DNA of 64,000 nucleotides from JBCCTX01 sp964652565 (GCA_964652565.1 CAZZEC010000005.1:12591-76590); one strand, 5' to 3'; shown: positions 52,595 through 63,063, counted from the first letter of the stretch. Made by a program: numbers and translations. Notes: generated from the letters alone by a model not told the origin.

Positions 52595-55500
52595 ATGAAC
52601 AAACTACTTTTACTGTTCTGGTCATTTACAGTTATTTCCATTGGAACAATCTGTGCTCAGGGTAATGTTTCTGGCACAGTTACTTCCAGTGAATCAGGTG
52701 ATCCCATCGAGGGAGTAGCCGTCGTGGTTAAAGGTACTACGATTGGTGCTTTCACAGATACCGAAGGGAAATATACCCTGGATTACCCTTCAGAGGGTAC
52801 CGCTTTAACCTTTAGCTTAATCGGTTATCAAGTAGTAGAAGAAGTCATCGACGGACGTAGCACTATCAATGTTGCTTTAGTTCAAGAAGACTTGGCAATT
52901 GGCGAGGTAGTGATTACAGGGTATGGTACGCAGATCAAAAGAGACCTTACGGGAAACATTGCGAAGGTAGATGGAGAAGTGCTTGAAAACATTCCAGTTA
53001 CCAGCTTCGAATCCGCCTTGCAAGGAAGAGCTGCAGGAGTACTCGTATCAAAACAAAATGGAAAGCTAGGTAATGGTATTAACATCCGTATTCGAGGTTC
53101 TGCTTCGGTTACAGCAAGTAATGAACCGCTATATGTGGTGGATGGAATTGTAATTACCTCACAGGATCAATCATCAATTAATGGTGGTGCAACCAGTCCC
53201 TTAGCAGACTTGAACTTCAATGACATCGAATCTATTGAAATTTTAAAAGATGCCTCTGCTGCGGCTATCTATGGATCTCGTGCCTCAAACGGTGTAGTTA
53301 TCATTACTACGAAACAAGGTAGTGCAGGTAAGACTAATTTTAATGTCAACTACAGCGTAGGGGTTAGTGAGCCTTCCAGAAGACGTGAATGGCTTAATGG
53401 CCCTGAATACAATCAATTATGGGAAGAAGCATTCAACAATGTAGCTGACGCAGACGGACTCGTGTTTGGGCTATCAGCAAATGAATGGAGAGATCGTCGT
53501 ATACCTGGCTGGAATGACGGAAACGATACTGACTGGCAGGAAGAAGCGTTTGATGATGATGCAGGCTTCCAGCAAGTAGATGTCAATGTGAGTGGTGGAA
53601 CTGACAAGACGCGTTTTTATATCAGTGGATCTATTCTCGATCAAACGGGAATCATGATCAACAACGAATTTGAGCGTTTTAGCGGCCGAATCAACCTGGA
53701 TCATAAAGTCTCTGATAAATTAAATCTCGGAATGAAACTTAGCCTGGCAAGAACACTGAATGGCAGAATTCCCGATGATAATTCATTCTCCACTCCCCTT
53801 CAGTTGATAGCATTGCCACCCGTACAGCCCTTATTTGATCCAGATAACCCAGAGGAGCTTTTCGAAAACACAGTGTATTTCAATGGAAAACTGTATGAAG
53901 AAAATGTGTTTCAAGAACAGACTGTATATCGCTCTTTGGGTAATGTATACCTAGACTGGGAATTTTTGCCTGGCCTGTCTTTCCGCACGGAATTTGGAGT
54001 AGACTTCCTTTTCCAAAATGAAGAAACGTACTTTAATAGTAGAGTGGCAAGAAATACAGGACAGGATAATGGCTTGGGAGAAAACACCAACCGTTACGTG
54101 CTTAACTACACCACCAATAATTATTTGACCTATAATAAAATATTTGGTGATCATTCCATCAATGTGGTAGGAGGTATGACCTTCCAGGAATCTGTCAATG
54201 AATTCGCACAGGTAGAAGGAATAAACTTTCCAAATGATGATTTCAGAAAGCTAGCTTCTGCAGCAGAAATTAGCGAAGGAACTTCTACTGGTACAATATT
54301 TAATATTGTGTCTTACTTCGCCAGAGCGAATTACAAATTTAATAATAGATATCTGCTTTCAGTATCTGCACGTGTAGACGGCGATTCTCGCTTTGGTGAA
54401 GACGAAAGATACGGTTTCTTCCCTGCGGGATCATTGGGATGGGTACTCTCTGAAGAACCTTTCCTGCAAAATTCTCCTGTATTAAGTTTCCTTAAATTAC
54501 GCGCAAGTTATGGAATAACAGGAAACACACCTACGACAAACTTCCCTTCTCGTGGACTTTGGGGTGGAGGTGCAGCTTATGGAGGGTTTTCAGGTATTTC
54601 TCCTACACAATCTCCTAACCCTGACCTAAAATGGGAAAATACTACCCAAGTCGATATAGGGTTTGATTTTGGGTTATTGAATGATCGTATTTCCGGTGAA
54701 ATCGATTACTATATCAAACAAACTGATGACCTATTGCTCAATGTGAATGTACCTTCTACAACAGGGTTCTTAAATCAGTTGAGAAACGTGGGTGAATTGG
54801 AAAACAGTGGGTTTGAATTTGTGCTGAACACCTTGAACTTCGTAGGTGATTTCCGCTGGAGTACGACCTTAAACTTTGCTGCGAATGACAATGAAATCAC
54901 TAACCTCCAGGGTCAGGTAATTGAAGGTGGGTTCATTAACAGAGCAGTGGAAGGTGAACCTATTGGTGTATTTTTTGCTCCTGAATATGCAGGTGTGGAT
55001 CCAGAAAACGGAGATGCATTATTCTTTGTAAATACTGAACTACCTGATGGAGGAAGAGATCGATCTACGACAAACAATGTCAACGAAGCGGAACGTGTGG
55101 TAGTAGGCAACCCTAATCCAGACTTCATATATGGTATGAATAATAGCTTCTCATGGAAAGGTATAGACCTTAATATATTCATTCAAGGAGTTCAGGGAAA
55201 TGAAATATACAATGGCGGGGGTGTATTCCAGATGGATGGATTTGGATGGTTCGACAACCAGGATAGAAGAGTACTTAACCGCTGGCAACAACCTGGTGAT
55301 CAGACAGATATACCACAATTGAGATTCCTTGAAGGAGCAACTGAATCGTCTAGATTTATCAGTGATGGATCATACCTTCGTCTAAAAACAGTTACTTTAG
55401 GTTATACCATTCCCGCAAGTATCACCAATATTGTTGGAATTAGTAGATTGAGACTCTATGCAACTGGACAGAATCTTGCCTTATTAACAGATTATGAAGG

Positions 55501-55615
55501 ATGGGATCCTGAGGTTAATGCAGACTTTAATGCAGGCAATATTGGACTTGGCAACGATTTCTACTCTGCCCCACAGGCCAGAACCATCGTCTTTGGAGTA
55601 AATGTTGGATTCTAA
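52595..55615 (+). CDS. SusC/RagA-type TonB-dependent outer-membrane receptor
   Basis: A 1006-residue TonB-dependent transporter. The signal peptide ends near ICAQ. A carboxypeptidase-regulatory-like domain follows (about 24-105, GTVTSSESGDPIEGVAV). The plug opens with VVITGYGTQIKRDLTG and includes NIRIRGSASV and LKDASAAAIYGSRASNGV, the SusC signature. The rest is a 22-strand barrel. It imports large nutrients such as glycans or peptides with its SusD partner, which follows after 33 bp. No glycoside hydrolase, regulator or other PUL gene is adjacent, so the substrate is not predictable. Confidence 0.95.
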   Translation: MNKLLLLFWSFTVISIGTICAQGNVSGTVTSSESGDPIEGVAVVVKGTTIGAFTDTEGKYTLDYPSEGTALTFSLIGYQVVEEVIDGRSTINVALVQEDLAIGEVVITGYGTQIKRDLTGNIAKVDGEVLENIPVTSFESALQGRAAGVLVSKQNGKLGNGINIRIRGSASVTASNEPLYVVDGIVITSQDQSSINGGATSPLADLNFNDIESIEILKDASAAAIYGSRASNGVVIITTKQGSAGKTNFNVNYSVGVSEPSRRREWLNGPEYNQLWEEAFNNVADADGLVFGLSANEWRDRRIPGWNDGNDTDWQEEAFDDDAGFQQVDVNVSGGTDKTRFYISGSILDQTGIMINNEFERFSGRINLDHKVSDKLNLGMKLSLARTLNGRIPDDNSFSTPLQLIALPPVQPLFDPDNPEELFENTVYFNGKLYEENVFQEQTVYRSLGNVYLDWEFLPGLSFRTEFGVDFLFQNEETYFNSRVARNTGQDNGLGENTNRYVLNYTTNNYLTYNKIFGDHSINVVGGMTFQESVNEFAQVEGINFPNDDFRKLASAAEISEGTSTGTIFNIVSYFARANYKFNNRYLLSVSARVDGDSRFGEDERYGFFPAGSLGWVLSEEPFLQNSPVLSFLKLRASYGITGNTPTTNFPSRGLWGGGAAYGGFSGISPTQSPNPDLKWENTTQVDIGFDFGLLNDRISGEIDYYIKQTDDLLLNVNVPSTTGFLNQLRNVGELENSGFEFVLNTLNFVGDFRWSTTLNFAANDNEITNLQGQVIEGGFINRAVEGEPIGVFFAPEYAGVDPENGDALFFVNTELPDGGRDRSTTNNVNEAERVVVGNPNPDFIYGMNNSFSWKGIDLNIFIQGVQGNEIYNGGGVFQMDGFGWFDNQDRRVLNRWQQPGDQTDIPQLRFLEGATESSRFISDGSYLRLKTVTLGYTIPASITNIVGISRLRLYATGQNLALLTDYEGWDPEVNADFNAGNIGLGNDFYSAPQARTIVFGVNVGF

Positions 55616-55648
55616 TTTGTTGAACTCTCAAAATCAATTATAACAAAC

Positions 55649-56998
55649 ATGAAATTATATAGATTATATTTTATCGCATTAGTGTTCACTGCAGGTTGGT
55701 TTACAGCTTGTGATGAACAATTGGATGTTGAGCCTCAACAATCAATAGACGAGTCGCAAGCATTAAGTACTCCTGGTAATGTTCAAGCAGCACTTACAGG
55801 TGCATATGATGCACTTGGTGATAATGACGTATGGGGCGGAGGTCAACATTTGTCTGAGTTGTTAGCTGATGATGGTGACCAGATTTGGGCAGGTACGTTT
55901 GAAGAGCCCGAACAAATTTTCCAGAAACGTATTCTTGTACAAAATGGAGACGTCGAGCGAGCATGGACAGAAAGTTATGAAGCTATCAACAATGCCAATA
56001 ACGTTTTGAGTGCGCTAGATGTACTTGACCCGGCTGACCAGGCGCAGGTAGAGGGCGAAGCAAAATTTATCCGTGGCTCTGTGTACTTTGAGCTCATCAA
56101 TGTATTTGGTAAAACCTGGGTAGATGGAGATCCCAATTCCAATCCTGGTGTACCTATCGTCTTGACCCCTACACGCACCATCGATGAAAGCAGTGAGCTT
56201 TCTAGAAATACGGTAGCTGAAGTGTATGCTCAGATCATTTCTGATTTAACAGATGCTAAAAACCTCCTGCCAACATCTAACGGATTCTTTGCTACAACAT
56301 ATGCTGCAAGTGCTATACTATCGCGTGTATATCTCATGCAGGAACGCTTTGCTGACGCACAAGCTGAAGCAGACATTGTGATCAATTCTGGTGAATTTGC
56401 ATTGGTCGATTCATATGCAGATGTGTTTAATCAATCTGGAAATACCAGTGAAGATATATTTGCCATTGAAGTAACAACCCAGGATGGTGCTAATGACTTT
56501 ATCACATTTTACGCAGCACCCAGCAGAGGTGGTAGAGGAGATATTGACATCACAGAAGCTCATCTGGCTCTGTATGAGGAAACTGATGATCGACTAAATT
56601 TATTTTACATTGATGAAAACACTATCCCCAGAACGGGCAAATGGTTGGATAATGCAAGTCAGGATGGTAATATCAATGTGGTTCGCCTTGCTGAAATGTA
56701 TCTTACCCGTGCTGAAACTCGTTTTAGAAACGGCGATACATCGGGGGCAGCGGAAGATCTGAATATTGTACGTGCCAGAGTGGGGTTAGATCCCATTGAT
56801 GCAGGAGCTATTACACTAGATGTGATATTACAAGAAAGAAAGCTGGAATTGATGTTTGAAGGTCATATGTTTAGAGATAAAAAACGTAATAGAATTTCAG
56901 TAGGTGACCTTGGTTTTGATGCAAATGAACTCATTTATCCTATTCCTCAAAGGGAAACGGACGTGAATGATAACTTGCTCCAGAACCCTGGATACTAA
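55649..56998 (+). CDS. SusD/RagB-type surface lipoprotein
   Basis: Outer-membrane lipoprotein lid of the SusCD complex. The lipobox Cys is near residue 21 (FTACDEQLDVEP). Helical TPR-like region and SusD motifs follow, including ALTGAYDALGDNDVWGGG, AEAKFIRGSVYFELIN-like and LQERKLELMFEGHMFRDKKR near the C-terminus. At 449 residues it is normal size. It lies 33 bp after the SusC gene and is followed by a strong terminator, so SusC-SusD is a two-gene operon. Confidence 0.94.
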   Translation: MKLYRLYFIALVFTAGWFTACDEQLDVEPQQSIDESQALSTPGNVQAALTGAYDALGDNDVWGGGQHLSELLADDGDQIWAGTFEEPEQIFQKRILVQNGDVERAWTESYEAINNANNVLSALDVLDPADQAQVEGEAKFIRGSVYFELINVFGKTWVDGDPNSNPGVPIVLTPTRTIDESSELSRNTVAEVYAQIISDLTDAKNLLPTSNGFFATTYAASAILSRVYLMQERFADAQAEADIVINSGEFALVDSYADVFNQSGNTSEDIFAIEVTTQDGANDFITFYAAPSRGGRGDIDITEAHLALYEETDDRLNLFYIDENTIPRTGKWLDNASQDGNINVVRLAEMYLTRAETRFRNGDTSGAAEDLNIVRARVGLDPIDAGAITLDVILQERKLELMFEGHMFRDKKRNRISVGDLGFDANELIYPIPQRETDVNDNLLQNPGY

Positions 56999-57023
56999 AT
57001 TTATTGTAAAGAAAGTTATTACT

Positions 57024-57054
57024 GGCGGAACTATTTGATAGTTCCGCCTTTTTT
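57024..57054 (+). terminator. Intrinsic terminator of the SusCD operon
   Basis: A perfect 11-bp stem (GGCGGAACTAT, 57024-57034 with 57038-57048), a TTG loop and six T. It lies 26 bp after the SusD stop. Confidence 0.93.
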
Positions 57055-57307
57055 GTGAAAAATTGTCACTACTATACTTTCCTGCTTTTCTCTTCTCATT
57101 AAGCTCAACTTTGGCATTTTAAATACGTATTAATTTAATTGTGTATCTTTGGCCTACCTTACTAGGTTAATATGAAAATTTGGCAGTATATTTAAGTAGG
57201 CATGCATATGGCAGTGTTAACAGTTTGGTAGAACAAAACAATTAATTAAAGGGTTGATTAATCCGAGACAGATAATAGAATTAGAGGTTATACTTTGATG
57301 TACAAAC
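57055..57307. other. Spacer between SusCD terminator and ftsH
   Basis: No gene. TATCTTTG at 57144-57151 matches the -7 consensus, but the nearest TTG upstream is 30 bp away, so a promoter is only suggested. Presumably holds the ftsH promoter. Confidence 0.4.
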
Positions 57308-59392
57308 ATGGCGGACTTAAATAATCAAGATAGAAAAAGGAGCCCGAAAAATAATAACAATAATATTTACTGGATTTACGGTGCTATCCTGCTTTTATTC
57401 ATCATCGCATATATTACTATCAACTCAAATGATGGTAAGAAGGAAATAGATCCTATACAGTTTGATGAATTGCTGACGGATGGCCAGATAGAACAGGTAA
57501 AAATTGTAAATAAAGAACGGGTAGATGTTTATCTAAATGAAGAAGGTAAAAAAGAGCTACAGGATGAAGGAAAGCAAATTCCTCCTGGTGGAGCTCACTA
57601 CTTTTTTAAGATAGATGAAGTTTTATTGGAAGATATATATTCCAGCATAAAGGAATATAATGAAGGAAAACCTAGAGAACAACAGGTTATTCGAAGGATT
57701 GAGAAAGAGCAGGATTATGCATACTTTATCAACTTTCTTATTCCCATAGTCTTACTCATAGCATTATGGTTTTTCTTTATGCGAAGAGTTGGAGGTAGCG
57801 GTCCTGGAGGGCAAATTTTCAATATTGGAAAGAGCCGTGCAAGCCTATATGATAAGGAAAATAAGGTAAATGTTACTTTTAACGATGTAGCTGGTCTAGA
57901 CGAGGCAAAAGAAGAGGTTCAGGAAGTCGTAGAGTTTCTGAAGAATCCCCAAAAATTTACTCGTCTGGGTGGACACATTCCCAAAGGAGTGCTGCTCGTT
58001 GGACCTCCCGGAACGGGTAAGACCCTTTTGGCAAAAGCAGTGGCTGGAGAAGCAAAAGTGCCATTTTTCTCACTAAGTGGGTCTGATTTCGTCGAAATGT
58101 TTGTAGGTGTGGGTGCAGCAAGAGTAAGAGACCTGTTCAAACAAGCTAAAGAAAAAGCTCCCTGTATCATATTCATAGACGAAATTGATGCAGTAGGTAG
58201 AAGTAGAGGAAGAATGAACGTCACAGGTGGCAATGACGAGAGAGAAAATACGCTGAATCAATTGCTGGTAGAGATGGATGGATTTAGTAGTGATACAGGT
58301 GTAATCATTATGGCAGCGACAAATCGTCCTGACGTTCTGGACCCTGCATTACTTAGAGCCGGTCGTTTTGACAGGCAGATAGCTGTCGACAGACCTGATA
58401 TCAAAGGTCGAGAAGCAATATTTAAAGTTCACCTGAAAAAACTTACTCTTTCTGATAAAGTAGATATCCAGAAACTGGCTTCTCAGACACCAGGGTTCGT
58501 TGGAGCTGATATTATGAACGTCTGTAATGAAGCTGCACTGATTGCTGCAAGAAAAAGTAAGAATGCAGTCGATATGGATGATTTTCAGGATGCCATTGAC
58601 AGGGTAATTGGTGGACTCGAAAAGAAAAGCAAAATCATTTCTCCCGAAGAAAAGAAAATCGTTGCCTATCACGAAGCGGGCCATGCGATCACAGGATGGT
58701 TTCTCAAGCACGCTGACCCATTGGTAAAAGTTTCTATTGTTCCCCGTGGGGTTGCTGCATTAGGATATGCTCAATATATGCCCAAGGAGCAGTATTTATA
58801 TACAGAAAATCAATTGATGGATACCATATGTATGACATTGGGTGGTAGAGCAGCAGAAGAACTGATTTTTGGTGAAGTTTCAACGGGAGCCCAAAATGAT
58901 CTGGAACGTATCACCAAGACTGCATATTCCATGGTGTCTCTATATGGAATGAATGATAAGATTGGGCAAGTATCCTTTCGAGAAGAAAATGAATATAACT
59001 TCTCTAAGCCCTACTCTGAAGCAACTTCCAAAATCATCGATGAAGAGGTGAAAAAGATATTGGACTTCGCCTATGATCGCACATTGAATCTACTGAGAAA
59101 ACACAGAGATGAATTAGAGAAAGTAGCTGAACGATTACTGGAAAAAGAAGTGCTATACAAAGAGGATCTCGTAGAATTGATTGGCGAAAGACCTTTCAAA
59201 GACCCTAGTTACAATACACCTGATATCATAGAGAACCCAGAGGATTCATCGTCTAATGGTACTCCCCCTAAAGCAGATAGCTCATCAACAACACCTCCGA
59301 ATGGTAAAAATGAAGGTAAAGAAGGAATCAACCCTTCTGATGACAAGTCTCAAAACGGGGAAGTAAATGTTGAAATTGAAGAAGGTAATTGA
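57308..59392 (+). CDS. ftsH: ATP-dependent zinc metalloprotease FtsH
   Basis: Membrane-anchored AAA+ protease for quality control of membrane and regulatory proteins. Two transmembrane helices (about 20-38 and 135-155) flank a small periplasmic domain. The AAA module has Walker A (GPPGTGKT), Walker B (IIFIDEIDAVG), the pore loop (FVEMFVG) and the second region of homology (ATNRPDVLDPALLRAGRFDRQ). The zinc protease site is HEAGH, with a later Asp in the GAQNDLERI segment. The C-terminal 60 residues are a Ser/Pro/Asn-rich tail. It overlaps lpxH by four bases. Confidence 0.97.
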   Translation: MADLNNQDRKRSPKNNNNNIYWIYGAILLLFIIAYITINSNDGKKEIDPIQFDELLTDGQIEQVKIVNKERVDVYLNEEGKKELQDEGKQIPPGGAHYFFKIDEVLLEDIYSSIKEYNEGKPREQQVIRRIEKEQDYAYFINFLIPIVLLIALWFFFMRRVGGSGPGGQIFNIGKSRASLYDKENKVNVTFNDVAGLDEAKEEVQEVVEFLKNPQKFTRLGGHIPKGVLLVGPPGTGKTLLAKAVAGEAKVPFFSLSGSDFVEMFVGVGAARVRDLFKQAKEKAPCIIFIDEIDAVGRSRGRMNVTGGNDERENTLNQLLVEMDGFSSDTGVIIMAATNRPDVLDPALLRAGRFDRQIAVDRPDIKGREAIFKVHLKKLTLSDKVDIQKLASQTPGFVGADIMNVCNEAALIAARKSKNAVDMDDFQDAIDRVIGGLEKKSKIISPEEKKIVAYHEAGHAITGWFLKHADPLVKVSIVPRGVAALGYAQYMPKEQYLYTENQLMDTICMTLGGRAAEELIFGEVSTGAQNDLERITKTAYSMVSLYGMNDKIGQVSFREENEYNFSKPYSEATSKIIDEEVKKILDFAYDRTLNLLRKHRDELEKVAERLLEKEVLYKEDLVELIGERPFKDPSYNTPDIIENPEDSSSNGTPPKADSSSTTPPNGKNEGKEGINPSDDKSQNGEVNVEIEEGN

Positions 59393-60171
59393 GTCGACAA
59401 AATATTTATATTGTATCAGACTTGCATCTTGGTGCCCCTACCCCGGATGCAAGTCTTATTCGTGAAAAACACTTTGTAAAATGGCTCTGTTCCGTTCAAG
59501 ATCATACTCAGGCGCTATACTTGCTAGGTGATGTATTTGATTTTTGGTTTGAATATCGAAGATCAGTTCCCAAGGGATATGTGAGATTACTGGGTAAGTT
59601 GGCTGAATTCCATGACCAGGGCATTGAGGTACATATATTTACAGGTAATCACGACCTCTGGTATAAAGAATACCTCCCCAAGCAAGTAGGTGCTACCATA
59701 CATACCCAACCTATTATACAAGATTTTTTCGGGGAAATATTTTATTTAGCACACGGTGATGGCCTGGGACCTGGAGATCATGGATATAAATTGATGAAAA
59801 AAATAATCTCCCACCCCGTGAGTAGATGGCTATTTACGCAATTGCATCCAGACTGGGGTATTGGCTTGGCATATTCATTGTCCGGACTTAGTAGAAATCA
59901 TCAATCAAATTCCGAAAACCCTACTTCAACTTTTCTAGGAGACCGAGAGTATTTGCTTATTCACGCCAGAGAAATGAAGAAGGTGCATCCTGAGATAACT
60001 TATTTTGTATTTGGGCATAGACATATACTCAAAAAAGCTGAAGTAGATCAACACAGTTATTGTTTGTTCCTTGGAGATTGGATCCATCATTTTTCCTATC
60101 TCCAAATAGATCCTCAAAATGTTACACTGAAAACTTTTCCCCTGGATAAAGCGTCCAATGTGTTTTCATAG
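59389..60171 (+). CDS. lpxH: UDP-2,3-diacylglucosamine pyrophosphatase
   Basis: Calcineurin-like metallophosphoesterase that makes lipid X in lipid A synthesis. Metal motifs are SDLHLG, GDVFDFW, GNHDLW, AHGDG and GHRH. It begins with TTG (59389) inside the TTGA overlap with the ftsH stop, a coupled start. There is no ATG nearby, and the residues following (SRQNIYIVSDLHLG) fit the family's N-terminus. Known LpxH proteins have Trp/His at the membrane edge, which is hard to judge here. The partner lpx genes are not in the window. Confidence 0.9.
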   Translation: MSRQNIYIVSDLHLGAPTPDASLIREKHFVKWLCSVQDHTQALYLLGDVFDFWFEYRRSVPKGYVRLLGKLAEFHDQGIEVHIFTGNHDLWYKEYLPKQVGATIHTQPIIQDFFGEIFYLAHGDGLGPGDHGYKLMKKIISHPVSRWLFTQLHPDWGIGLAYSLSGLSRNHQSNSENPTSTFLGDREYLLIHAREMKKVHPEITYFVFGHRHILKKAEVDQHSYCLFLGDWIHHFSYLQIDPQNVTLKTFPLDKASNVFS

Positions 60172-60214
60172 CTTTGAAAGGTTATATATTTGTAACTGCT
60201 AAGTGTATATCACT

Positions 60215-60361
60215 TAGTCATAGATCAGAGCAAACGTACCACATTTTATAAATAATTCATTGTTAGCTAATTATGATTAAAATATTTATATAATGAATCA
60301 ACTTAAGCTGCTGACTAGCAGCTGTTAATGATTTTAGTGCGTTTGCCCTAGTCATAGATCA
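60215..60361. repeat. 13-bp direct repeat pair in the lpxH-prfA spacer
   Basis: TAGTCATAGATCA occurs at 60215-60227 and 60349-60361. Just inside, GCAAACG (60230-60236) and CGTTTGC (60340-60346) are inverted. A perfect 7-bp hairpin with GACT loop sits between (60306-60323). The arrangement is symmetrical around that hairpin. Purpose unknown. Confidence 0.5.
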
Positions 60362-60389
60362 ACTTTGCCATTTAATGATTTGACGATGT

Positions 60390-61475
60390 ATGGATATACT
60401 TGAAAAACTCAAACAGATAGAAAATAGATTTGAAGAGGTCAAGCAAGAAATGATTGACCCGGAAGTGATGAGCGATATGAATAAATATAAGTCGCTGAAT
60501 ATCGAATACAAGGAATTAGAGGAGATTGTAAAGTCTATGAAAGAATATGAAAATGTCTTGAGCAACATTGACAATAATAAAAGTATTCTGAAAGAGGAAA
60601 ATGATACGGAACTCAGAGAGATGGCTCAGGAAGAGTTGGATGAATTAGTTGAGAAAAAAGATTCGTTAGAATCAGAAATTAAGCTGTTATTAATTCCCAA
60701 AGATCCCGAAGACAGAAAAAATGTCATTCTTGAAATTCGCTCTGGAACCGGAGGAGATGAAGCCTGTCTATTTGCTGGAGATTTATTTAGAATGTATCAA
60801 AAGTACTGTGATCAAAATGGAATGAGCATTTCGATTACAGGGTTTACGGAAGGTACTACAGGTGGATATAAAGAACTTATCGCTACAGTTACGGGAGATG
60901 ATGTCTATGGAACACTGAAATTTGAATCAGGCGTACATCGAGTACAGAGAGTACCAGCCACAGAATCACAGGGTCGTATCCATACTTCCGCAGCCACTGT
61001 AGCCATCATGCCAGAAGCAGAAGAGTTTGAAGTGGATATCAACGCTTCAGATATCAAGGATGAAACCTTTTGTGCTTCAGGACCTGGTGGACAATCAGTG
61101 AATACTACCTACTCTGCGGTGAGACTTACGCACATTCCAACGGGTATTGTCGTTTCTATGCAGGATGAAAAATCTCAGATCAAAAATAGGGAAAAAGCAT
61201 TGCGTATCCTTAGAACTCGTATATATGATATGGAAATGGCGAAACGAAAAGCTGAAGAAGCTGCATTGAGAAAATCTATGGTTTCAACAGGAGATAGGAG
61301 TGCAAAAATCAGAACATATAATTTCCCACAAGGGAGAGTAACTGATCATAGGATCGGATTGACGATCTATAATCTACAAGGTATCCTAGATGGGGATTTA
61401 AATGAGATCATTGAGCAACTCAGAATCGCTGAAAATGCAGAACGACTGAAAGAGGGAGGGGAATTGGGAGAATAA
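60390..61475 (+). CDS. prfA: Peptide chain release factor 1
   Basis: Terminates translation at UAA/UAG. The tripeptide selector is P-A-T in RVPATESQ (RF1 type; RF2 would have SPF), and the peptidyl-tRNA hydrolysis motif is GGQSVNTTYSAVR. The N-terminal coiled-coil domain and the 361-residue length are normal. A short 7-bp hairpin at 61497-61516 follows without a T-tract. Confidence 0.97.
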   Translation: MDILEKLKQIENRFEEVKQEMIDPEVMSDMNKYKSLNIEYKELEEIVKSMKEYENVLSNIDNNKSILKEENDTELREMAQEELDELVEKKDSLESEIKLLLIPKDPEDRKNVILEIRSGTGGDEACLFAGDLFRMYQKYCDQNGMSISITGFTEGTTGGYKELIATVTGDDVYGTLKFESGVHRVQRVPATESQGRIHTSAATVAIMPEAEEFEVDINASDIKDETFCASGPGGQSVNTTYSAVRLTHIPTGIVVSMQDEKSQIKNREKALRILRTRIYDMEMAKRKAEEAALRKSMVSTGDRSAKIRTYNFPQGRVTDHRIGLTIYNLQGILDGDLNEIIEQLRIAENAERLKEGGELGE

Positions 61476-61581
61476 CTTATTCGTATATTTTATTAAATCT
61501 CACTTTATTGTGAGATATTTAATCTTCCTGTAGACTCAATTAGCTCTACATATAGTAAGTAACACACATTAACGCTTCTTT

Positions 61582-63063
61582 ATGTATTTACTTGGTTTAG
61601 ACATTGGAAGTTCTTCCATCAAAAGTGCAGTGATCGAAGCAGAAACAGGTACTTGTATTGCCACATCGCAATTTCCCAAAGTAGAGCTTAATATGATTTC
61701 TCATCATCCTGGCTGGGCAGAGCAAAAGCCTGAAGTCTGGTGGGAGCACACCCAATCTTGTATCAAAGACCTTCTCCGTCAGGCCCCCAAAATTAAAGAT
61801 GAGATCAAAGCAATAGGAATATCCTATCAAATGCACGGATTAGTTGTATTAGATGAAAGCGGAAATGTCTTGCGACCCTCTATCATTTGGTGTGATAGTA
61901 GAGCTGTAGATATTGGGAATCAAGCATTTGAAGCCATAGGGCCAACCCGATGTCTTACACAATTACTCAATTCCCCAGGAAACTTTACTGCCTCTAAATT
62001 AGCGTGGGTGAAAGAACATGAACCTCAGTTATTTGAAAAGATACATTATTTCATGTTGCCCGGTGATTATATCAGTTTTTGCCTTACCGGAGAAGTGAAT
62101 ACTACCTTATCAGGACTGTCAGAAGGAATTCTTTGGGATTTTCAGCAGGATCAACCTGCACATATGGTCCTTGACGAATACAATATTCCTGCTTCATTGA
62201 TCCCTCCTGTACATCGATCATTTGATGAACATGGCACAATAAGTGCTACTGTTGCCGATTCTCTGGGCTTACCCAAAGGTATTCCCGTTACCTACAAAGC
62301 AGGTGATCAACCTAACAATGCACTTTCTCTCAATGTATTAAACCCAGGAGAAATTGCCGCTACAGCGGGTACCTCAGGTGTAGTATATGGAGTGAGTGAT
62401 GAAGTATTGTACGATCCTAAATCCAGGGTCAATACATTTGCTCATGTAAATTATCAACAAAATGATAAAAAACTGGGCATACTGTTATGTGTAAACGGAA
62501 CAGGAATATTCAATAATTGGCTCCAAAAAAACGTAACTGAGACAGATTATGATGTAATGAACCAAATGGCATCTGAAATATCCATAGGTTCTGAAGGTCT
62601 GATAATACTTCCCTTTGGAAATGGTGCAGAGAGAGTGTTGGAAAATAAGAATCCAGGGGCTCATATTTCACACCTATCTCTTAATACACATACTCAAAAA
62701 CATCTAATCAGGGCTTCCCAGGAAGGAATTGCTTTTGCGCTCAAATATGGTATCGATATTATGCAACCCTTGGGTATTAACCCTTCTGTGATTCGTGCAG
62801 GAAAAAGCAATATGTTTTTGAGCCCCATTTTTAGACAAACACTGGCAAACGCCAGCCAGACTGTTATTGAGCTGTATAATACCGATGGTGCACAGGGTGC
62901 TGCCAGAGGGGCTGGAATAGGGTTACACTATTATCCCCAAATTGAAGATGTATTTAGAGGTCTTACCTTATTGGAAACAATAGAACCTGAGCACGAGATG
63001 CTTCAACAGACTGAAGATGCCTATCATCATTGGCACCAAACGTTAATGCAATTATTGACCTAA
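61582..63063 (+). CDS. xylB: Xylulokinase (FGGY carbohydrate kinase)
   Basis: ATP-dependent kinase of the FGGY family. Motifs are the N-terminal LGLDIGSSSIKSAV phosphate loop, SYQMHGLVVLDE with RPSIIWCDSRA, AGDQPNNALSLNVL, TAGTSGVVYG and the C-terminal GAQGAARGAGIGLHYY. These suit xylulokinase, which makes xylulose-5-phosphate for the pentose phosphate pathway. At 493 residues it is of normal size. No xylose isomerase is in the window. Other FGGY substrates (ribulose, glycerol) cannot be excluded. Confidence 0.88.
   Translation: MYLLGLDIGSSSIKSAVIEAETGTCIATSQFPKVELNMISHHPGWAEQKPEVWWEHTQSCIKDLLRQAPKIKDEIKAIGISYQMHGLVVLDESGNVLRPSIIWCDSRAVDIGNQAFEAIGPTRCLTQLLNSPGNFTASKLAWVKEHEPQLFEKIHYFMLPGDYISFCLTGEVNTTLSGLSEGILWDFQQDQPAHMVLDEYNIPASLIPPVHRSFDEHGTISATVADSLGLPKGIPVTYKAGDQPNNALSLNVLNPGEIAATAGTSGVVYGVSDEVLYDPKSRVNTFAHVNYQQNDKKLGILLCVNGTGIFNNWLQKNVTETDYDVMNQMASEISIGSEGLIILPFGNGAERVLENKNPGAHISHLSLNTHTQKHLIRASQEGIAFALKYGIDIMQPLGINPSVIRAGKSNMFLSPIFRQTLANASQTVIELYNTDGAQGAARGAGIGLHYYPQIEDVFRGLTLLETIEPEHEMLQQTEDAYHHWHQTLMQLLT

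Noticed and set aside
52595..56998. A complete polysaccharide utilisation locus
   Set aside because: Only SusC and SusD are present. No glycan enzymes or regulator of this type sit beside them; the GH3 and GHL10 genes are over 20 kb away.
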